Part shown: positions 7,818-13,115 of the stretch, in pieces
How positions within the stretch are numbered: the stretch's first letter is position 1
Layout of the letters: the number at the start of each line of letters is the position of its first letter
NCBI GenBank assembly: GCA_022566435.1
Contig: JADFIX010000022.1
Coordinates: forward strand, 1-13,115
Direction: 5' to 3'
DNA: 13,115 bases
DNA from: Planctomycetota bacterium
Lineage (GTDB): Bacteria > Planctomycetota > Phycisphaerae > UBA1845
Position numbers and translations under genes: made by a program
The notes under the pieces: generated by a model
The model's input: only the letters and a program-made list of their open reading frames with translations
Databases searched by the model: none
What the model was told of the DNA's origin: nothing

Positions 7818-8888
7818 TCAGCCTTGAAGTCGCTCAAACAAGAAGGCTGCTGATTCATCCTCTCCGACATATAATAGCAACGCTTTCGCGCGGTCGATGA
7901 CCCGGAGTCGGCAAGACCGTTCGTCTGCGCCCGCCCTGATTTTTATATTCAGAACGTTTTTCGCGATGCTTTCTAATAGCGGCATACTTCGCCCGCCGGC
8001 GCAGGGAATCTGCAACTCCACGACGCCGGGCAGTGTCTCCGTGATTCGCAGCGTACGGCACGCGGCGTCGGCAATCCCATTTGCCAGGGCGTCTTCAAAA
8101 CGCAAAGAATGAAACTGCGGATAGGTTCGACGCCAATCTCCGATAAGGTCTCGAGGTGTGACCATCGCCGGCGCTTCTAAATCAAACTTGCCGCAACGCT
8201 TGCCGTCGACGACAAGTGTGATTTGTCCTACGTGAGAGGGAATGAGGAAGACGAGATCCAGAATTTTGGTTTCCCCAGCCCCGAATACGATCGACTCCTG
8301 CGACAAGGGTGCCAGATGGTTTCGTCGATCGGTTAGGCGGCCGAGCGGGAGATAGCGATTGGACCTATCCGTCAAACGAACGGTGGGTAAGCCGCCCGAG
8401 GAAATCGTGGATGTAAGCATGTGTGAGTGCCCGCCATCCCAGGTGAGTGAAAGCGACGCGACAATGTAGCGTCGATCCGCCGGAGCGGGCCTGGACCATT
8501 GGGTGTGGGGCGGCTTTCCGACGGCGAATAGAAACACACTCGGCTCGATCGAGGCGCTTGCGATTTGCCAGGTCTCCGATGGCCTGCGCTCGACGAGGGG
8601 TGCCGGTCGCACTGGGTCTGCGGTTTCCGATTCGCTCGTTTTCGCTTGCGCCTCTTGCGATGGCGGTCGTGTGGGGTCAATGGGATCGGGTTTCTTCGGG
8701 GCGTTCGGCGTGCTTGCTCGGTGGATCGGAGGGATTGTCTCTTCGGGTCGACCTACGGTCGAAGACCCCGCGTTCGTCTCGTCCTTCCTCGGCACGATGA
8801 CGAAGATCGCCACCACCGCAAGAGCCGCCGCGGCGAGTCCACCGAGACTCCACACAAGTGACTTCCCGAGCTGAATTTCACGTAACAC
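7818..8888 (-). CDS. Single-pass membrane protein with a proline-rich linker; unknown function
   Basis: The 356 residues contain one N-terminal hydrophobic helix (about 11-32), then a Pro/Ser/Glu-rich linker (about 35-105), then a periplasmic/exterior region of mostly beta character. The middle part (YIVASLSLTWDGG, VRLTDRSNRYLPLG, FGAGETKILDLVFLIP, ITLVVDGKR) has the rhythm of DUF4352/Ig-like domains: a conserved strand, an L-x-D-x-x-G/N-x-x-Y strand, then a 'lvF.iP' strand. This is a resemblance, not an assignment. The C-terminal 120 residues are not recognised. The frame opens at a GTG at 8927, but the GTG at 8888 has AAAGGGG seven bases upstream, so I start there. It follows nadE by 47 bases on the same strand and is likely co-transcribed, with no functional link visible. 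Confidence 0.75.
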   Translation of the reverse strand: MLREIQLGKSLVWSLGGLAAAALAVVAIFVIVPRKDETNAGSSTVGRPEETIPPIHRASTPNAPKKPDPIDPTRPPSQEAQAKTSESETADPVRPAPLVERRPSETWQIASASIEPSVFLFAVGKPPHTQWSRPAPADRRYIVASLSLTWDGGHSHMLTSTISSGGLPTVRLTDRSNRYLPLGRLTDRRNHLAPLSQESIVFGAGETKILDLVFLIPSHVGQITLVVDGKRCGKFDLEAPAMVTPRDLIGDWRRTYPQFHSLRFEDALANGIADAACRTLRITETLPGVVELQIPCAGGRSMPLLESIAKNVLNIKIRAGADERSCRLRVIDRAKALLLYVGEDESAAFLFERLQG

Positions 8889-8895
8889 GCAAGAA

Positions 8896-8902
8896 CCCCT
8901 TT
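8896..8902 (-). promoter_or_regulatory. Strong Shine-Dalgarno (AAAGGGG) deciding a GTG start
   Basis: On the minus strand AAAGGGG ends seven bases before GTG at 8888-8886. The alternative GTG at 8927 has no comparable site, so the N-terminus of the membrane protein is probably 13 residues shorter than the longest frame. Confidence 0.6.
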
Positions 8903-8935
8903 GTGCGCGGCCAAGTGCGATCCGCACTCATCCGC

Positions 8936-10588
8936 TTAGTGCATCTTTGCGGCGATCGGCATGCGCCTGCCGGTTCCAAACGCTAGGCTGGTCACTTTCA
9001 GGCCGACCGGCAACTGCTTGCGTTTGTATTCCGCCCGTTGGACCATGGTCACGACACGTTGCACGAGTTCCCGATCGAAGCCCATCGCCACGATATCGTC
9101 CGGCGGCCGGTGTTCCTCCACACAGTGTGCCAAGACCCGGTCCAATATCTCGTAGGCGGGTAGCGTATCCTGATCGGTCTGATTCTCCCTCAACTCCGCC
9201 GACGGCGGCTTGGTCAACACGATTTCCGGAATCGGAGGTGTCGAACAGGAGTTATTAATAAGGTGGGCAAGCTCGTATGCGGTGGTCTTCGGCACATCGC
9301 TGAGCACCGCCAGTCCGCCGCACATGTCGCCGTACAACGTGCAGTATCCGACGGCCAGTTCGCTCTTGTTTCCAGTCGTCAAAAGCAGCCACCCATACTT
9401 GTTGGAAAGCGCCATGAGGATCGACCCGCGTATGCGCGCCTGGATGTTTTCCTCCGCGACTCCCGGTGCCTCGGTCCCGAAATGAGGCGCGAGCGTTTTC
9501 TCCATCGCGGCGTGCGCCCCCTCGATCGGAATGACATTGTATTTGATATTCAGATTCGATGCGAGTTGTGCCGCGTCTGTCAGGCTGCCTTCGCTACTGA
9601 AACGAGAGGGCATGGCCACCCCGATCACCCGGGCCGCGCCGATCGCCTCGACTGCCAAGGCGGCCGTCAGGGCGGAGTCAATCCCGCCTGACAAGCCGAT
9701 GACGACTTTCTCGAACCCGCACTTGTAAACGTAATCGCGAATTCCCAAGACAAGTGCCTGGCGCATTCCTTCGAGCCTGCCGGGATAGGGCTCGATTCGA
9801 TTGGCCGCCGCGTTGGAGAAATCGACGATCAGAAGGTCCTCTTCGAACGGTTTTGCGCGTGCGATCACGTTTCCCTTCGCGTCCAGTGCCAAGCTTGCGC
9901 CGTCGAAAATGAGATCGTCGTTCCCGCCTACCTGATTCACATACGCGAGCGGTACGGAGAGCTTTCGAATTTGTTCGCGAAAAATCGACTCGCGATCCGT
10001 CTGCTTGCCCGCCGTGTACGGCGACCCGGATAAGTTGATCAACAACTCCGCACCGGACTTGACCGTGTCGGCGATCGGATCGAATCCGTACACGCGATGA
10101 CCTGCGAATTGTCGGTCATTCCAAAGGTCTTCACAGATCGAGAGTCCCACGCCCACCGATTGATCGCCGGCGGGCACGTCGACGACCACACTGGTGAGCC
10201 CTTGGTCGAAGTGTCGCGTTTCATCGAAGACGTCGTACGTGGGGAGAAGTCGTTTGGCGTAGGACGTCAAAACCCGGCCGTTACGGCAAACGGCGGCGGC
10301 ATTGAGAATACCCTTTCCCGTGCTGCTGGAATCGGGCTTGACGAAGCCGACGATGACCGTGAGATTCGTACAATGCGACGCGATTCGATCAATCGCCGAC
10401 TGGGAACGCCGGACGAGGTCATCCCGCATTACCAGATCCTTCGGTGGGTAGCCGAAAACGGCCAGTTCGGGGAAAACGACGAGATGCGCGCCGGCATCAC
10501 GCGCGATACTGACGCGAGCGAGGATCGCGTCTGTATTGCCGTCAATATCGCCGACAATCGAATCGAGCTGGGCTAGTGCGACGATCAC
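8936..10588 (-). CDS. nadE: Glutamine-dependent NAD+ synthetase
   Basis: NadE catalyses the last step of NAD+ synthesis: nicotinate adenine dinucleotide, ATP and glutamine give NAD+, AMP, PPi and glutamate, in the cytoplasm. The 550 residues fit the two-domain form. The N-terminal nitrilase-type glutaminase (about 1-260) has the triad E41 (FPELAVFGYPP), K112 (SYAKRLLPTYDVFDE) and C152 (LSICEDLWND). The C-terminal synthetase has the PP-loop SGGIDS (300-305), MPSRFSSEGS, and TTGNKSELAVGY with the GD-MCGGLAVLSDVPKT segment, all intact. The start is GTG at 10588: the protein begins at the usual place (IVALAQLDSIVGDI) and an in-frame TGA stands just upstream, so no other start is possible further out. 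A candidate structured leader RNA lies about 130 bases upstream on the same strand. Confidence 0.97.
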   Translation of the reverse strand: MIVALAQLDSIVGDIDGNTDAILARVSIARDAGAHLVVFPELAVFGYPPKDLVMRDDLVRRSQSAIDRIASHCTNLTVIVGFVKPDSSSTGKGILNAAAVCRNGRVLTSYAKRLLPTYDVFDETRHFDQGLTSVVVDVPAGDQSVGVGLSICEDLWNDRQFAGHRVYGFDPIADTVKSGAELLINLSGSPYTAGKQTDRESIFREQIRKLSVPLAYVNQVGGNDDLIFDGASLALDAKGNVIARAKPFEEDLLIVDFSNAAANRIEPYPGRLEGMRQALVLGIRDYVYKCGFEKVVIGLSGGIDSALTAALAVEAIGAARVIGVAMPSRFSSEGSLTDAAQLASNLNIKYNVIPIEGAHAAMEKTLAPHFGTEAPGVAEENIQARIRGSILMALSNKYGWLLLTTGNKSELAVGYCTLYGDMCGGLAVLSDVPKTTAYELAHLINNSCSTPPIPEIVLTKPPSAELRENQTDQDTLPAYEILDRVLAHCVEEHRPPDDIVAMGFDRELVQRVVTMVQRAEYKRKQLPVGLKVTSLAFGTGRRMPIAAKMH

Positions 10589-10718
10589 GTGACCGAAATC
10601 CCATCACCAAGGGGAAAGCTTACGTCTAGTCGCATTGATTCTAGCGGATTCGAGCGTCGTCGAACATAAGGCGGTTTGAGTTGCGGGCGGCAGGTAGAAA
10701 ACGCGGCATGTGCCACCG

Positions 10719-10736
10719 AAAAAAAAACGAATCGTC
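10719..10736 (-). terminator. Candidate intrinsic terminator 3' arm with T9
   Basis: On the minus strand GACGATTCG is followed directly by nine Ts. Its nine-base partner is far away (10922-10914), enclosing other stems, so if it works as a terminator it closes a pre-folded multi-branch structure rather than a simple hairpin. Confidence 0.4.
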
Positions 10737-10750
10737 CACAGCGCGCAAAA

Positions 10751-10825
10751 AACGAGACCTGTGCGGATCCTCCGTGTTCGGGCCGGAGAGAGGAAGGTGG
10801 AGAACCCAAATGCACAGGCCTCGTT
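10751..10825. other. Long stem-loop, 13 bp with one mismatch
   Basis: AACGAGACCTGTGC (10751-10764) pairs with GCACAGGCCTCGTT (10812-10825) with a single A/C mismatch. The 47-base interior contains a smaller CTCCG/CGGAG stem (10770-10774/10784-10788). On the minus strand the stem is followed by a run of six Ts in total (counting those in the stem), giving a second terminator-like end within the same region. Confidence 0.6.
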
Positions 10826-11082
10826 ATATCGGCAACCGCTTCGGGCTTTCGCAAGCCCGCCCTAACGTCGTAGGGCAAGGCCCCCGATTCCAACCCTCAG
10901 AAGAATCGTCAAAGACGATTCGCGTCGGTAATCGAGTCACGAATTCTCGAACTTCAAACACCGCAATGGCGGCTTCAACCGTTTGAGTTCATGTTCCAAT
11001 AGCAGACGGTGAATCAATCGTCCGCTAAGTCCCAGCAATGCTAGCAAGTTTGATGCCACTAGGCAACATGTCTACCATGATT

Positions 11083-11110
11083 GGACCGAAAATTAGAAAG
11101 TTTTCGGACC
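11083..11110. promoter_or_regulatory. Inverted repeat of 10-bp arms between nadE and the copper genes
   Basis: GGACCGAAAA (11083-11092) and TTTTCGGACC (11101-11110) are inverted copies with one mismatch around an eight-base centre. It lies about 240 bases before the CopZ-like gene in a region with no coding signal. It could be an operator or a small hairpin; no promoter I would stand behind is visible next to it. The rest of 10923-11350 shows an AT-rich spot near 11185-11205 and nothing else I can name. Confidence 0.35.
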
Positions 11111-11350
11111 TCTTAACGCTGTTTTGGCCGAGACGTCCCGAATTCGAGGCAAAACGTGAGCAGGACACGGGCAGATCGTAAAGAGAAAATAATTATTTTT
11201 ACAAGAACAGGAAACACGACGCGTTCCAAAACTCCGATAGTTCGTCGTCGCTGCGTGGCTTCTCTTCAAATACGTAGACTATGAAACGCGGTGCGATAGA
11301 ATGGTCCGATCCCAGGTGGTAAAAGCTGCGGTCGGCTTGTCCGGAAATTC

Positions 11351-11569
11351 ATGAAAATCACTCTCTTCGTCACCGGCATGCACTGCGAACACTGTTGCGG
11401 CACTGTCGAGTCGGCCTTGATGGCGGTCCCAGGGCTTGAATCGTGCAAGGTCGAGGTTGGGGTCGTCGAATTCGTGTACGACGAAACGACAACACGAAAA
11501 TCAGACTTGTTGGCCGCGGTCCGTCGAGCGGGTGCGTTTAACATCGAACGATTTGAGGCCGCCAACTGA
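11351..11569 (+). CDS. CopZ-like heavy-metal-associated (HMA) metallochaperone
   Basis: This is a 72-residue single HMA domain. The metal loop is G9-M-H-C12-E-H-C15, with the two cysteines that bind Cu+ in this family; a third cysteine, C16, follows directly. The beta-alpha-beta-beta-alpha-beta order fits (KITLFVTG, CGTVESALMAVPG, SCKVEVGVVEFVYDE, KSDLLAAVRRAG). CopZ-type proteins carry Cu+ in the cytoplasm to the N-terminal domain of a P1B ATPase, and such an ATPase follows immediately. The ATG at 11351 gives the standard domain start; the ribosome binding site is weak (GGA five bases upstream). The stop TGA overlaps a CTG codon that may be the start of the ATPase. Confidence 0.9.
   Translation: MKITLFVTGMHCEHCCGTVESALMAVPGLESCKVEVGVVEFVYDETTTRKSDLLAAVRRAGAFNIERFEAAN
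11555..11568 (+). promoter_or_regulatory. Possible ribosome binding site and CTG start coupled to the CopZ-like stop
   Basis: GAGG (11555-11558) is followed by seven bases and CTG (11566-11568), which overlaps the stop TGA of the CopZ-like gene as CTGA. The frame from this CTG runs straight into the ATPase HMA domain. CTG starts are rare in bacteria, so this is tentative; ATT at 11581 is another non-standard option. Confidence 0.35.
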
Positions 11570-13115
11570 CAGGCGAATCAATTCGACAATCCGAACCCGA
11601 ACCATCGTCGAGCATCTTTCTTCGCCTCGAAGGGATGACCTGCGGTAGTTGTGCGGCGCGCATTGAGCGAGCCCTGAGCGCGACTGCGGGTGTTCAGCGG
11701 GTGACGGTTAATCTCGCCACGGCGCTGGCGACGGTTCATGTCGGCGCCGCTGATGTGACCGTCGGTCGATTGATCGAGGCCGTTCGTCATGTCGGCTACG
11801 ATGCCGAAAGAGTGCGGCCGGGGTCGCAGACATCTACTGGATTTGAAGAAACCCAGGTGGCTAATCTGCGGGCGCACAAACAGGCAATAGTTCATAGCGT
11901 CGGTCTAGGACTACCGGTCCTTGCGGTGTTCTGGCTCGCGCCGGTTGTTCAGGGGCGAGATTCTGCGAGCCATATCTGGCCGCAAGCGATTCAAGCCTTG
12001 TTGATGCTCACGTTGCTCGCATCTACCGCGGGTGCGCCGATTTTGGCCGGCGGTATTCGTGCGGTGATCCATCGATCACCGAACATGGACCTTCTCGTGA
12101 GTCTGGGCGTTTCGGTGGCTTTCCTGTCGGGCGTGGGTTGCCTTTTCGGTGCGCAGATCGACGCCGCCCACTTCCACGCTGCGGCGATGATCTTGATCTT
12201 TATCAATGTGGGTCGCTACCTCGAAACCCGCGCCAAAAGAGATGCCTCCGGTGCGATCGCCGCTCTGGTCCGTCGCCTGCCCCGCACCGCACAACTAGAA
12301 ACGAATGAAGGCATCAAGACGGTTCGCCTGGAGAGTGTAAAAGTAGGCGACCGATTACGTGTCGCCCAGGACACGGTCGTGCCGGTGGACGGTCGTGTGT
12401 TGGATGGAGAAGCGGCCGTCGACGAAAGTAGTGTTACCGGTGAGTCTGTTCCGTTGCATCGCTCCTCTGGCGATGATGGGGCGTATCATTCGTGCCGTGG
12501 AGGAGGCGCAATCGGGCAAGACGCGCATGCAGCGACTGGCGGACCGAGTGGCGGGCGGGTTCGTGCCTCTTGTGATTCTCTTGGCCTTGCTCACATTTGG
12601 GGTGAATTGGCTGGCCGATTTTTCGGTGGGGGTGGCCGTCAGTCGGGCGATTGCCGTGCTCGTCATTGCCTGTCCATGTGCGATGGGGCTGGCGACGCCG
12701 ACGGCGGTATTGGTCGCGACGGGCACCGCGGCCCTCGACGGGATTCTTGTACGAGATGCGGCCGCGTTGGAGGCCGCCGGTCAGGTCGACGTCGTGCTCC
12801 TGGACAAGACGGGTACGCTGACCACGGGCATGCCGGTTGTCAAAGAGGTGGTCGACGAGGCGATCGGACCGGCGACGCTGGATGATAATGAAGTGCTGCG
12901 GCTGGCGGCGTCGGCCGAGCAGTTTTCGCAGCATCCTCTCGCGAAGGCGATCGTCGCGAAGGCGAAGGAGCGGGGGTTGACGCTCTCGGATCCGGATTCA
13001 TACGAAAGCCGGGCCGGGCTCGGGGTGACCGCCCGGATGGAAGGACGAACGATTCGTGTCGGAAGTACGGCATTCCTTTCCGATGCCGGGATCGACACCG
13101 AAGCCGTTCGGGAGC
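11566..13115 (+). pseudogene. copA: Cu+-type P1B ATPase (CopA-like), frameshifted by internal deletion; 3' end outside window
   Basis: These pumps export Cu+ across the inner membrane using ATP. Part one (frame of ATG 11635) has an HMA domain whose first strand, IFLRLEGMTCGSC, begins before that ATG; four membrane helices (about residues 84-106, 118-146, 151-172, 180-197 counted from that ATG); and the actuator motif TGES (from 268). After SSGDD (ends 12477) the frame turns to nonsense and stops at 12885. Part two continues in the +1 neighbouring frame from about 12461 (APLAMMGRIIRAVEEAQ) to the window end, with the CPC motif (from 12671), DKTGT (from 12803) and HP (12932-12937). The actuator stretch between these parts (roughly 25 residues in the family) is absent. 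Codons upstream of 11635 are open to a TGA at 11554, with CTG 11566 the only start-like codon. It is a probable pseudogene or an assembly error. Confidence 0.8.
12461..12485 (+). other. Deletion/frameshift junction in the copper ATPase
   Basis: The segment CTCTGGCGATGATGGGG reads as S-G-D-D-G in the upstream frame and P-L-A-M-M-G in the downstream frame. Both readings fit conserved positions on either side of the missing actuator segment, so a short repeat of CTGGCGATGATG-like sequence probably recombined, removing 3n+2 bases. Confidence 0.65.

Larger units (their letters stand above)
10719..10922 (-). ncRNA. Candidate structured RNA upstream of nadE (multi-stem, ends in stem plus T9)
   Basis: Read on the minus strand, CGAATCGTC (10922-10914) can pair perfectly over nine bases with GACGATTCG (10736-10728), which is followed at once by nine Ts (10727-10719), like an intrinsic terminator. 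Enclosed are three further stems: GCCCTA-6 nt-TAGGGC (10876-10859), CGGGCTT-GCGA-AAGCCCG (10859-10842, sharing one base with the previous stem), which on this strand has a GNRA-type tetraloop, and a 13-bp stem with one mismatch (10825-10812/10764-10751). The 5' strand can instead pair with GACGATTC at 10910-10903 (8 bp, 3-nt loop), so two folds are mutually exclusive. I matched it to no known RNA family; 6S, SRP, RNase P and tmRNA signatures were not found. It could be a nadE leader or a separate small RNA. The strand is inferred from the T run and the tetraloop. Confidence 0.4.

Noticed and set aside
10751..10922. Known RNA such as SRP, 6S, RNase P, tmRNA or a tRNA
   Set aside because: The signature sequences were not found: no GGAAG-type SRP loop, no GAGGAAAGTCC of RNase P, no T-loop with acceptor stem, and the branched stems do not match the single long 6S rod.
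10681..10986. Open frame of 101 codons on the plus strand between nadE and the copper genes
   Set aside because: It starts at TTG with no ribosome binding site, has an Arg/Ser-rich low-information sequence, and is fully explained by the GC-rich stems on which it lies.
12478..12885. The ATPase frame continuing to the stop at 12885 as a real C-terminus
   Set aside because: The translation after 12477 is Gly/Arg-rich nonsense, while the neighbouring frame carries CPC, DKTGT and HP motifs.

Overview
The window looks like a piece of a planctomycete chromosome, most likely Phycisphaerae-like (inference from gene content). The pointers are a secreted protein combining YWTD repeats, ten cysteine-rich repeats, thrombospondin-type-3 calcium repeats, a 'GACCLDDGAC' type module and an IPTTSQWG C-terminal sorting tail; a TMTC-like multi-membrane TPR protein; frequent GTG/TTG starts; and dispersed GC-rich palindromes between genes. 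No rRNA, tRNA, integrase, transposase or CRISPR array was seen, so it reads as ordinary chromosome with some repeat and decay features.

Layout. (1) 1-2441 (+): 3' part of a large secreted, surface-sorted protein whose start lies before the window. (2) 2442-2734: convergent intergenic region with degenerate palindromic and direct repeats. (3) 6860-2735 (-): a lipoprotein with a secretin-like tail, a soluble PAS histidine kinase translationally coupled to it, then a membrane GT-C/TPR protein. (4) 7072-7545 (+): a rubrerythrin-family diiron protein, divergent from the lipoprotein gene. (5) 7546-7817: convergent intergenic region with a compact cluster of three perfect hairpins. (6) 10588-7818 (-): glutamine-dependent NAD synthetase nadE followed by a membrane-anchored hypothetical protein. 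(7) 10589-11350: 760 bases without a convincing gene. On the minus strand, upstream of nadE, they can fold into several strong stems ending in a stem plus T9. (8) 11351-13115 (+): a small CopZ-like metallochaperone followed by a Cu+-type P1B ATPase that appears broken by an internal deletion/frameshift and runs off the window.

How the genes fit together. The CopZ-like protein and the CPC-type ATPase form a typical copper handling pair, but as sequenced the pump cannot be made full length from one frame. The lipoprotein-kinase pair shares a stop/ribosome-binding-site overlap and is probably one operon; no response regulator lies in the window. nadE makes NAD+ and may be preceded by a structured leader RNA.

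The observations most worth following are the minus-strand structured RNA candidate at 10719-10922, the deletion within the copper ATPase with its apparently non-AUG start, and a cysteine where the rubrerythrin family normally has an iron-ligand glutamate.
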